Shown here: in pieces, positions 1 through 5,948 of the stretch
How positions within the stretch are numbered: the stretch's first letter is position 1
Layout of the letters: every line of letters begins with the position of its first letter
Origin: Phycisphaerae bacterium
Lineage (GTDB): Bacteria > Planctomycetota > Phycisphaerae > SM23-33
Direction: 5' to 3'
Assembly: GCA_022866005.1 (NCBI GenBank)
Contig: JALHTV010000207.1
Location: forward strand, 1 to 5,983
Length of the DNA: 5,983 nucleotides
Notes under the pieces: generated by a model
Seen by the model: the letters and a program-made list of their open reading frames with translations, nothing else
Told to the model about the DNA's origin: nothing
Database searches by the model: none
Translations under genes and position numbers: made by a program

Positions 1-2
1 AC

Positions 3-230
3 CTCCTGACGGATAGGTCCATGGTGGGTAAGCCCTCCACCAAACCGGGTGAGTATCCTTACATGATCTGCTGCATGCTCAAGGCCGGGAATGCCGACTC
101 CACGCTCACCATCCTGTGCCGAAGAAGCGACGACGCTTTCGTCAAGGAGATGGTCCACGCGATCGCGACGATCACCTCTTACACGCCGCCGGACCAGGCG
201 ACGACCGCCACGGCCGCGAGCAGGCCTTAG
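3..230 (+). CDS. 3' end of an unidentified protein gene (partial, left edge)
   Basis: The frame is open from the left edge to a TAG at 228-230, giving about 75 codons. An ATG at 21 exists, but the frame also runs upstream of it (encoding LLTDRS), so the gene probably begins outside the window. Most codons end in G or C, as expected for a real gene in this DNA. The protein end has an alternating hydrophobic stretch with three cysteines (YPYMICCMLKAGNADSTLTI then LC), a short helix-like segment (DDAFVKEMVHAIATI), and a low-complexity Thr/Ala tail (PPDQATTATAASRP). A strand followed by a C-terminal helix is loosely like the ends of PsbP/DcrB-like small domains, but this is a weak resemblance and I do not assign a function. 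It converges on ispH with about 51 bp between stop codons. If the ATG at 21 were the true start, it would be a 69-residue protein. Confidence 0.55.
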   Translation, partial: LLTDRSMVGKPSTKPGEYPYMICCMLKAGNADSTLTILCRRSDDAFVKEMVHAIATITSYTPPDQATTATAASRP

Positions 231-281
231 CGCAGCGGCATGGTGGGTGCGTAGCTTGGCTGCACACGAGGTCGCCAGGGC

Positions 282-1475
282 CTAGGCCGCGGGGCCGAGG
301 AAGCCGGCCAGGCGCTGGAGGACTTCGCCGACGACGACCTCCGGACTGGAGGCGCCGGCCAGGACGCCGATCCGCAGCGGGCGCTTGGCCGGCAGCCAGC
401 CCTCGGCCACGCTCGGCTGACCGGCAGCGGGGTCGAACGTCCGCAGGCGATCCGATGAGAGGATGCCCGTGGCGTCCTCGATGAAGTAGGCCGGGCAGTA
501 GCCCCGCGCCAGCTCGAACAGGTGCCGCGTGTTGCTCGACCCGAACCCCCCCACCACGACCACCAGGTCGCACCCGCTACGGCAGAGCTCCACAGCGGCG
601 GCTTGGCGGGCCTGCGTGGCGCGGCAGACCGTCGGCTGAAACAGCAAGCGCCCGCCCAGCTCGTCGGGCCCGAAGCGGGCGGTGAAGCTGCGGCGGATCA
701 GCTCGCACACCTCCATGGTCTGGTCGTACAGCATGGTCGTCTGGCTGACCTGGGCCAGGCGCAGGAACGGTTCCAGCGAGCCGGCGTTGGTGGCCTGGGG
801 GCCGAAGACCGCAGCGAAGTCCTCCGCCGGTGTGGCGCCGCTGACCATGTCGCAGAATCGCCCGGCCTCGATGAGGTTGCCCACGACCAGGTAGCGGCCG
901 CCCAGGGCCTGGAGGCGCGACTTGATGACCACGGTCTCATCGTGCATCGCCCTTCCGAAGATCAGCACGCCATACCCGCCCGCCACGGCCTGGCCGGCCC
1001 AGGACCACAGGCGACGCACGTCACCGCAGGAGGTGTCCACGATCCGGCAGCCGATCCCGCGCAGGCGATCCTCGATGGGCAGTGGCACGCCGAAGGCGGG
1101 GATGATCGCACCGTCGCCGCGGGAGATGATCTTCTCAAGGTGGGCCAGTTCCTCGGGGCTGAGGATCGGCACCCCCAGGCGGCTGAAGTGGTCGTTGACG
1201 TAGGGATTGTGAATGATCTGCCCCAGCAGGAACAGCCGCTGGCGCGGATCGCTATGGGCGGCGACGGCCTGGGCGAGCATGACCAGCGCGCGCTTCACGC
1301 CGCGGCAGAAGCCAAACACCCCCGGCAGCACCAACTGCCCGCCGGGTAGGTCCCAGACATTCCCGTTGCGGCGGACGCGAGCGACGACCGGGCTGGAGAA
1401 GATCTCCAGATCGCCGGCATCGGGGGGCGTTGCATCGAGGGGGGCCCCGTCGCCCTGGCCTTGCGATGAATCCAT
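282..1475 (-). CDS. ispH: 4-hydroxy-3-methylbut-2-enyl diphosphate reductase (IspH/LytB), long cyanobacterial/plant-like form
   Basis: IspH catalyses the last step of the MEP isoprenoid pathway, reducing HMBPP to IPP and DMAPP with a [4Fe-4S] cluster. The three cluster cysteines are visible: Cys57 (GFCRGV), Cys150 (DTSCGDV) and Cys284 (TVCRATQARQ). Substrate-site residues also appear in order: His89 (IIHNPYVN), His178 and Glu180 (MHDET), Thr246/247 (SQTTML), Ser-Ser-Asn 313-315 and Ser376/377 (GASSPE). At 397 residues it exceeds the usual 310-320. IIHNPYVN, IIPAFG, HDETV and WLP match the longer cyanobacterial and plant-plastid form. The second cysteine motif reads Cys-Gly where Cys-Pro is usual. 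Residues 1-45 are a variable extension. The ATG at 1475 has no Shine-Dalgarno but has TAGAAT six bases upstream, so translation may be leaderless. The upstream gene ends 32 bp away on the same strand. Function is secure; the exact start is less so. Confidence 0.95.
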   Translation of the reverse strand: MDSSQGQGDGAPLDATPPDAGDLEIFSSPVVARVRRNGNVWDLPGGQLVLPGVFGFCRGVKRALVMLAQAVAAHSDPRQRLFLLGQIIHNPYVNDHFSRLGVPILSPEELAHLEKIISRGDGAIIPAFGVPLPIEDRLRGIGCRIVDTSCGDVRRLWSWAGQAVAGGYGVLIFGRAMHDETVVIKSRLQALGGRYLVVGNLIEAGRFCDMVSGATPAEDFAAVFGPQATNAGSLEPFLRLAQVSQTTMLYDQTMEVCELIRRSFTARFGPDELGGRLLFQPTVCRATQARQAAAVELCRSGCDLVVVVGGFGSSNTRHLFELARGYCPAYFIEDATGILSSDRLRTFDPAAGQPSVAEGWLPAKRPLRIGVLAGASSPEVVVGEVLQRLAGFLGPAA

Positions 1476-1481
1476 AAGGGG

Positions 1482-1511
1482 ATTCTAGCACGGCCGCGGC
1501 GGCCTAGTCAC
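1482..1511 (-). promoter_or_regulatory. Putative sigma70-type promoter for ispH, placed for a leaderless transcript
   Basis: On the - strand a -10-like TAGAAT (1487-1482) lies 18 bp after a -35-like GTGACT (1511-1506). Only six bases separate the -10 from the ispH ATG, so the expected transcription start falls on the ATG itself. The -35 overlaps the TGA stop of the upstream gene. The spacer holds an inverted repeat, GGCCGC-C-GCGGCC (1504-1492), which could be an operator or chance in GC-rich DNA. Based on hexamer match and position only. Confidence 0.45.
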
Positions 1512-2182
1512 GGCGGGGGCGGCTCGTCGGGGAATGGACCGGGCCGGTCGAAGCCCTCCTCCCCGCGGCGGTGCGGCCGGCGCTGGTCGGCGGGCTGGGT
1601 GGTCGCTTGCAGCAGGCGCTCCACGCGCTCCGCCAGGAAGGTGTGGCGCTTCTCGCGCCGCTCGGCCAGATGCTGGCGCATGCGCGTCAGGGCCTTCTCC
1701 AGCATTTCCAGCCGATAGGCCATCACGACCGTCTCGGCCTCAAACTGCTTGCCGACGGCCTCGGTGAGCTGCTCCCGCAGTGGCGCACGGTCGGCGTCGG
1801 TGGGGGCCTGGCGCATCTGGTCCACCAACTGCCAGATTCGCACGCTGGTGGTCTGCTGGATGATGTCGGCGTCCTGGATGGCGGGGGGCATGCGCTTCCA
1901 GTAGCCGTACCATCGCCGCATGCGGCCCAGGTTGCGGGCGTACTCCTCGGGGCTGGATTCCTTCAGCTCCATCAGGCGCTGGTACCGCAGGGGCAGGCGC
2001 TCCTTCAGGACGGCCAGGACCTCGGCCTCGCTCTCTCGGCGGCCGGGCCCGCTCGGCTGAGAGGCCGCCGGTTGAGAGGCCGGCTGGGTCGCCGCCTCCT
2101 GCGACGGGGCCGTCGCCGCACCGGCCAAGGCGGCCACGATCACGGCCACCACGCCCAGACACCACGCCATTCGTTTCGCCAT
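1508..2182 (-). CDS. Secreted alpha-helical protein of unknown function, last gene of the sigma factor cassette
   Basis: I do not recognise a named family. The 224-residue product begins with a classic signal peptide (MAKRMAW, then a hydrophobic core to about residue 22, with likely cleavage near AGAATA at 20-25). A Pro/Gln/Ser linker follows (TQPASQPAASQPSGP, 32-46), of a kind common in Phycisphaerae exported proteins. Residues 51-192 are charged and almost certainly helical, with KERLPLRYQRLMELKESSPE at 60-79, an aromatic patch WYGYW at 91-95, and long Arg/Glu-rich helices at 135-192. The tail (193-224) is Pro/Arg/Asp-rich and disordered. It starts with ATG, with GGAGAG eight bases upstream, 31 bp after the putative anti-sigma gene. 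The position suggests a periplasmic partner or sensor for that pair. CnrX/Spy/CpxP-like helical proteins are a structural analogy only; no LTxxQ motif is visible. Confidence 0.8.
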   Translation of the reverse strand: MAKRMAWCLGVVAVIVAALAGAATAPSQEAATQPASQPAASQPSGPGRRESEAEVLAVLKERLPLRYQRLMELKESSPEEYARNLGRMRRWYGYWKRMPPAIQDADIIQQTTSVRIWQLVDQMRQAPTDADRAPLREQLTEAVGKQFEAETVVMAYRLEMLEKALTRMRQHLAERREKRHTFLAERVERLLQATTQPADQRRPHRRGEEGFDRPGPFPDEPPPP

Positions 2183-2190
2183 GTCCTACA

Positions 2191-2196
2191 CTCTCC
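2191..2196 (-). promoter_or_regulatory. Ribosome binding site of the secreted helical protein
   Basis: GGAGAG on the - strand ends eight bases before the ATG at 2182. It is the best Shine-Dalgarno match among the starts seen here and supports that start codon. Confidence 0.6.
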
Positions 2197-2213
2197 GGGT
2201 GTGTCGCGCGGAC

Positions 2214-2741
2214 TCAACTGGACAGGTTCTGGAGGAGTTCCTCCAGCCACGGGTCGTCAAAGACCTTCCCCGCCTCGTCGTCGGCGGTCGTTTCCGCCAG
2301 GCCTTCCTCGGGCACGGGCGGCAACGCGGCCACAATCCGCGCCTCGACCTGATCGATCTGGTCGGCGATCGCGTCCAGCTCGACCGCCCTGGCACCGCGA
2401 TAGGCATCCTCAAACAGGACGGTAGTGGGCACGGCCGTCGGCGGGGCCGAGACTCCCTCAGGCAGCAGCAAGGCCACGATCAGCACGGCCGCAGCCGCGA
2501 CGGCGGCGACATCCACCACGATCCGCAGCACGCGGCGGCGACGCCAGCCCAGCTCGCGCCGCAGCGCCCGGATCGCGCGGGGGCCGACCTCCGGCGGCAT
2601 CTGGACGTCCAGCAGGCCGCCCAGCATCGCCTCCCGGCGACGGAGGCGCTGCGCTGCGGTGAGTTCCTCGGCCGTCAGATCGACGTCGCGCCCGTCCAGC
2701 CATAGGGCGATGCGTTCGGATTGTCGCTCATTCAGTTCCAT
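2214..2741 (-). CDS. Putative anti-sigma factor, single transmembrane segment
   Basis: The 175-residue protein has an N-terminal cytoplasmic region of about 70 residues, rich in Glu/Arg and helical (ELNERQSERIALWLDG, then TAEELTAAQRLRRREAMLG). A basic stretch (WRRRRVLR) comes just before one hydrophobic segment at about 75-94 (IVVDVAAVAAAAVLIVALLL), and a largely acidic C-terminal region of about 80 residues follows. This matches the topology of membrane anti-sigma factors, with the N-terminus holding the sigma factor and the C-terminus in the periplasm. No His-x3-Cys-x2-Cys zinc motif is present and the protein has no cysteine, so the assignment rests on gene order and topology. I chose the ATG at 2741, which has GGTGAG four bases upstream and overlaps the sigma gene by 14 bp. 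An in-frame GTG at 2750 is the alternative. The overlap points to translational coupling. A membrane protein of other function remains possible. Confidence 0.7.
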   Translation of the reverse strand: MELNERQSERIALWLDGRDVDLTAEELTAAQRLRRREAMLGGLLDVQMPPEVGPRAIRALRRELGWRRRRVLRIVVDVAAVAAAAVLIVALLLPEGVSAPPTAVPTTVLFEDAYRGARAVELDAIADQIDQVEARIVAALPPVPEEGLAETTADDEAGKVFDDPWLEELLQNLSS

Positions 2742-3309
2742 CAGGCTCACCCATCACGCGTCTGAGCGCCTTCAGCCCGCGGTGCACCCGCGCCAGCACG
2801 GTCCCCAGCGGGCAATCGTAGAGGTCAGCGATTTCCTTGAAGCTGAGCTCCGCGAAGTGTCGCAGCAACAACATGTCTCGCGTCCGTGCGTCCAGTTTCT
2901 CCATCGCCTCGTGCAGCTCGGTGGCGGCCTCGGCGGCCAGCATTCCGGCCTCGACGTCCGGGCCTTCCACGGCCAGCCGGTCCGTCAGCGGCCCGCCTTC
3001 CTCGCCCTCCACCGACAGGCTCAGTCGCCTGGGGGCGACCTTCGAGCGGCGGATCCGGTCGCGGATCATGTTGGCCGCGATCCGGAACAACCACGGCTCA
3101 AACCGCCCGCGGTCATCGTAGCTCCGCAGACGCTGAACCAACCGGAGCAGCATCTCGCCCAGCAGGTCCTCGGCGTCGTGGTGGCTTCCGGTCGCCCGGA
3201 AGAAGTAGCCGTACAGCCGAGGGCCATAGGACTCCAGCAGCGCCTCATAGGCCTCGGCGTCGCCGGCCTGGGCCGAGGCAATCGTGGCGCGAAGCTGCAC
3301 TGGCTCCAT
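2728..3309 (-). CDS. RNA polymerase ECF-family sigma factor
   Basis: This 193-residue protein has the two-domain plan of extracytoplasmic function sigma factors. It would direct core RNA polymerase to a set of promoters, probably in response to an envelope signal. Region 2 spans about 23-90, with YGPRLYGYFFRATGS, the core-binding DAEDLLGEMLLRL (45-57), and the -10 melting/recognition helix FEPWLFRIAANMIRDRIRR (70-88). A linker rich in Glu and Gly follows at 95-125. Region 4 covers about 133-186, with the helix-turn-helix LSFKEIADLYDCPLGTVLAR (155-174) that reads the -35 element. The next gene overlaps its 3' end by 14 bp and encodes a single-TM protein, a typical sigma/anti-sigma arrangement. 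The ATG at 3309 has only a weak GGGA six bases upstream. The ECF subgroup cannot be set from sequence alone. Confidence 0.93.
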   Translation of the reverse strand: MEPVQLRATIASAQAGDAEAYEALLESYGPRLYGYFFRATGSHHDAEDLLGEMLLRLVQRLRSYDDRGRFEPWLFRIAANMIRDRIRRSKVAPRRLSLSVEGEEGGPLTDRLAVEGPDVEAGMLAAEAATELHEAMEKLDARTRDMLLLRHFAELSFKEIADLYDCPLGTVLARVHRGLKALRRVMGEPDGTE

Positions 3310-3352
3310 GGTCTATCCCGCTTAACGTGCTGCCCTGGCGGCTATTGCCCCC

Positions 3353-3381
3353 ATCCTAACCCCAGGTCCCCCAGCAACCAA
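3353..3381 (-). promoter_or_regulatory. Possible promoter of the sigma factor cassette
   Basis: The 98-bp gap between lptB and the sigma gene holds TTGGTT (3381-3376), 17 bp, then TAGGAT (3358-3353) on the - strand. Each hexamer is only a partial match to consensus. It would give a leader of about 37 bases. Weak evidence; the gap is long enough to hold a promoter, and no better candidate was seen. An ECF self-promoter could be used instead. Confidence 0.25.
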
Positions 3382-3407
3382 GGCCCCCGGCCGACAGCGC
3401 CAAGGGT

Positions 3408-4148
3408 CTAGCGCTTGTCGAACTCATCCCCGCGGAACGTGTGGCCCAGGTAGGTCCGGCGGACCATTTCATCGTTGACGAGCATCTTGGGCGCCCCTTC
3501 GCGGAGCACCTTGCCGTCGTCGATGATGTAGGACCGATCCGTCACCGAGAGGGTCTCGCGGACGTTGTGATCGGTCAGGAGGATGCTGATGCCCCGGTCC
3601 CGCAGGGCGCGGATCTCCCGCTGGAGCTCCTCCACCGCGATGGGGTCGACGCCGGAGAAGGGCTCATCCAGCAGGATCATCGTAGGATGGGTCACCAGCG
3701 CGCGGGCGATCTCCAGCTTGCGGCGTTCGCCGCCCGAGAGCGTCCGGGCCGGCTGGTAGGCCTGGCGGGTCAGGCCAAACTGCTCCAAAAGCTGGGCGCA
3801 GCGCTCGTGGCGGTCGTCGCGCGTAAGGTTCATGGTCTCCAGGATGGCCAGGAGGTTCTGGCGCACGGTGAGGCGCTGGAAGATGCTGGGCTCCTGCGAC
3901 AGATACCCCATGCCGCGCCGCGCCCGCTTGTACATGGGCACCTTCGTGACGTCCACGCCCTCGAAGATCACCGTGCCGGCGTAGGGGGTGATCATGCCGA
4001 TGGTCATGCGGAACGTGGTGGTCTTGCCCGCGCCGTTGCGGCCGAGCAGTCCGACAATCTCCCCCTGGCTGACCGTAAACGACACGCGGTCCACCACGGC
4101 TCTGCCGCCGTATCGCTTCACCAGTTCCCTGACTTCCAGAAGGATCAT
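3408..4148 (-). CDS. lptB: ABC transporter ATP-binding protein LptB (lipopolysaccharide export)
   Basis: LptB is the cytoplasmic ATPase that powers the LptFG complex, moving lipopolysaccharide from the inner membrane onto the periplasmic bridge. The 246-residue protein has a full set of nucleotide-binding motifs: Walker A GRNGAGKTT (36-44), Q-loop YLSQEPSIF with Gln85, signature LSGGE (137-141), Walker B ILLDEP (158-163) and the switch His194 in TDHNVRETL. GMGYLSQEPSIFQRLTV, the TDHNVRETL segment and the ending DGKVLREG are hallmarks of LptB rather than of branched amino acid ATPases. The frame is open further upstream to 4385, but that stretch lies inside lepB. The conserved start is the ATG at 4148 (MILLEVRELVKRYG), with GGAG eight bases before it. 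It begins 38 bp after lepB on the same strand, so the two are probably co-transcribed. LptF, LptG, LptC and LptA are not in the window. Confidence 0.94.
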   Translation of the reverse strand: MILLEVRELVKRYGGRAVVDRVSFTVSQGEIVGLLGRNGAGKTTTFRMTIGMITPYAGTVIFEGVDVTKVPMYKRARRGMGYLSQEPSIFQRLTVRQNLLAILETMNLTRDDRHERCAQLLEQFGLTRQAYQPARTLSGGERRKLEIARALVTHPTMILLDEPFSGVDPIAVEELQREIRALRDRGISILLTDHNVRETLSVTDRSYIIDDGKVLREGAPKMLVNDEMVRRTYLGHTFRGDEFDKR

Positions 4149-4156
4149 TGCCGCTG

Positions 4157-4160
4157 CTCC
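4157..4160 (-). promoter_or_regulatory. Ribosome binding site that supports the lptB start
   Basis: GGAG on the - strand ends eight bases before the ATG at 4148. Together with the start of family similarity at MILLEV, it rules out the upstream in-frame start at 4385 inside lepB. Confidence 0.5.
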
Positions 4161-4186
4161 GTGGCCTCCGCCAGCACCGGTCGCCT

Positions 4187-5851
4187 TCAGCGAATGAGCC
4201 GCATCTTGCCGAAATTCGGCACGATCGGCAGGCTCGCCAGCCCCGGCGGCCGGAAGCCCGAGGGCCAATAGACGAAGAACGCCTTGCCGATCAGGTTGTA
4301 CCGCGGCACCGTGCCGAGCTGGTAAAGCGGAAGGGTGCCTTCCTTGTCTTCGTACAGCCGAAGGGTCGGCGCCGCCCAGGTCCAACCCCGGCTGTCGAGG
4401 CTCTGGGGGCTATTGTCGCCCAGGACAAAGAACTCGTCCAGGTCGGGGTCATCGGCGTGTTTGGCCAGCGTGATCGGATAGCCCGTCGTGCCCCAGCCCC
4501 CCGACCGCCGGAACAGGCGCGCCGGGTCGCGTTTCTTCAGAGCGGTGACGTAATCGCCCAGGGGCCCCGTGGGCACGGGCGCCAGCGGCAGGTTGGTGTA
4601 GTACACGTCCCGCATCAGGCGGATGTGCCGGAGCTCGCAGCGCCCGCCGGAGGCGGCCACGCGCACCTGGGGGACGGGGATCGGCGTTTCCTGGGCTCGC
4701 GCGACAAGGTCCTTCAGGGCCTGGTAATCCTTGGGATACCTGTCGGCCACCTCGAGCAGGACCGCACCCTCCACCACCAGCTTCACCGACAGGTCGGCGT
4801 TCTCCAGGGCGACTTCGCAGCCTCGGCCGGGTTCGACGCCCGGTGCGGCCGCACTGCCCCAGGAGTCCCACCGGTCGGCGGGCCAATCCTGTCTTCGGTA
4901 AAATAGCCTCACGGTCCCGTCGGCGGTCACCTCACCGCGGAAGGAGTCATCGAAGCTGCTGAGGGTCAAGGCCACCGTCGCGCGGGCCTCAGCCGGCATG
5001 AACTCCACCGACAGCCTCAGGTCCGTGCAGACATCGACGTCACCGTCCACGACCGACTCGCCACCGACGGCGTTGTACCCGTAATGGGGGCCGAACGCCC
5101 CCGCATCGGCCTCGAACGTCAGCTCCCCCGCCGCCGGACCGCCCCTGTACACGAACCGCCGCCTGTAGGTGTCACTCTGCCAGGCGTCGTCGCCGCCGGC
5201 CACCCATCGCGGGGCGCGGGCGGTGCGCTCGTAGTCGCCGTCGGGCTGGTAGTCGTTGTCGAACACCGTTTGCCACATCGCCTGCTGGGCGACGGCCGGT
5301 TTGCGGCGGATTTCACGCGGCGCCTCCGGCGTCGGGCTGACGAAGACGTCCCCGTGGACGATTTCGATGGTTTCTCCCGGCAGGCCGATCAGCCGCTTGA
5401 TGTAGTTCTCGCGATTGTTCTGGGGGTTGCGGAAGACCACCACGTCAAACGGCTGCGGCGGGGCAAAGCGGTACAGGTATTTCAGCACCAGCACGCGGTC
5501 ACCGCCGGAGAGGAACTGCTTCCCGTCACTGTAAAGCTTGCGGCAGTTGGGGCAGCGCGCCCCCTGCGGAAAGGGCAACTCGGAGTGACGGAGGCGGGCC
5601 TCCTGCTGGGGGGTCATCTTCGGGCCGCCAAAGGCGTACTCGTAACCGCAGGCCGGGCAGACCAGGTCCCAGTGCTCGCCCATCAGCTCCGGGGCCATGG
5701 ACCCGGTGGGGATGACAAACGCCTCCAGCACGAAGGCCCGCAGCACCAGGGCCACCACGATGGCGACCCAGATGCTCTGGACCGTGTCGCGGATGCTGGC
5801 CAGCTCATGGCGCGTCCTGTCACTTGCGGGGACCATAAGTCGGTAAACCAT
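4187..5851 (-). CDS. lepB: Signal peptidase I (LepB) with CxxC pairs and a large beta-rich insert
   Basis: Signal peptidase I removes signal peptides from exported proteins at the outer face of the inner membrane, using a Ser-Lys dyad. Numbering from the ATG at 5851 (554 residues): one membrane segment lies at about 26-45 (IWVAIVVALVLRAFVLEAFV), catalytic Ser51 in IPTGSMAPEL, catalytic Lys152 in NYIKRLIGLPGE, box E at 478-488 (GDNSPQSLDSR), and the C-terminal GKAFFVYWPSG. Typical enzymes have 180-320 residues. Here two CxxC pairs (Cys65/68 and 100/103, CPAC and CPNC) follow the serine box and could bind zinc. About 300 residues also separate the Lys box from box E, containing beta-rich sequence that may be a ConA/LamG-like sandwich (inference). 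Long forms of this kind are, as I recall, usual in planctomycetes. Other in-frame starts are a TTG at 5875 and an ATG at 5836; the start is uncertain. lptB follows after 38 bp. Confidence 0.93.
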   Translation of the reverse strand: MVYRLMVPASDRTRHELASIRDTVQSIWVAIVVALVLRAFVLEAFVIPTGSMAPELMGEHWDLVCPACGYEYAFGGPKMTPQQEARLRHSELPFPQGARCPNCRKLYSDGKQFLSGGDRVLVLKYLYRFAPPQPFDVVVFRNPQNNRENYIKRLIGLPGETIEIVHGDVFVSPTPEAPREIRRKPAVAQQAMWQTVFDNDYQPDGDYERTARAPRWVAGGDDAWQSDTYRRRFVYRGGPAAGELTFEADAGAFGPHYGYNAVGGESVVDGDVDVCTDLRLSVEFMPAEARATVALTLSSFDDSFRGEVTADGTVRLFYRRQDWPADRWDSWGSAAAPGVEPGRGCEVALENADLSVKLVVEGAVLLEVADRYPKDYQALKDLVARAQETPIPVPQVRVAASGGRCELRHIRLMRDVYYTNLPLAPVPTGPLGDYVTALKKRDPARLFRRSGGWGTTGYPITLAKHADDPDLDEFFVLGDNSPQSLDSRGWTWAAPTLRLYEDKEGTLPLYQLGTVPRYNLIGKAFFVYWPSGFRPPGLASLPIVPNFGKMRLIR

Positions 5852-5875
5852 AGCTTCTATGCCCCCCGCCGCCAA
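5847..5875 (-). promoter_or_regulatory. Possible lepB promoter
   Basis: On the - strand TTGGCG (5875-5870) is followed after 17 bp by TATGGT (5852-5847). If used, transcription would start near 5840 and translation at the ATG at 5836, a near-leaderless arrangement, and the lepB start would be six codons shorter than listed at 5851. The match to consensus is moderate and the DNA is GC-rich, so this is tentative. Confidence 0.25.
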
Positions 5876-5948
5876 GGGTTTTCCGCAGTCGCCCCCGGCG
5901 CCCGCGGCGCGACTTCATCGCGTCTGGCGCCGCGGCCTGGCGCCTCGG

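Noticed and set aside
231..288. Terminator between the left-edge gene and ispH
   Set aside because: Only the short palindrome GGCCTAGGCC (279-288) was seen, overlapping the ispH stop. There is no loop or T-run.
522..1349. Long + strand open frame antisense to ispH
   Set aside because: All catalytic IspH residues are on the opposite strand; this frame's product is His/Gln/Ala-rich with no domain.
1571..2425. Long + strand open frame opposite the secreted helical protein and anti-sigma gene
   Set aside because: The product is Arg/Gly/Leu-rich without domains, and it crosses two genes on the other strand that have proper signals (signal peptide, TM segment, ribosome sites).
3382..3407. Possible terminator after lptB (GGCC-GGG-GGCC)
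   Set aside because: The stem is only four base pairs and no run of T follows, so it does not look like an intrinsic terminator.
2425..3411. Long + strand open frame antisense to the sigma factor
   Set aside because: It is a shadow of the ECF sigma and anti-sigma genes, with Ser/Arg/Ala-rich translation lacking motifs.
3441..4271. Long + strand open frame antisense to lptB
   Set aside because: It mirrors a clear LptB gene in GC-rich DNA, where opposite-strand frames stay open by codon bias. The product is low-complexity and has no recognisable domain.
4149..4385. N-terminal extension of lptB by 79 codons
   Set aside because: This stretch overlaps the conserved C-terminal part of lepB, and ABC similarity begins exactly at MILLEV, preceded by a GGAG.
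5852..5875. TTG start of lepB at 5875
   Set aside because: ATG codons at 5851 and 5836 lie downstream and still leave a normal cytoplasmic N-terminus before the membrane segment. Not fully excluded.
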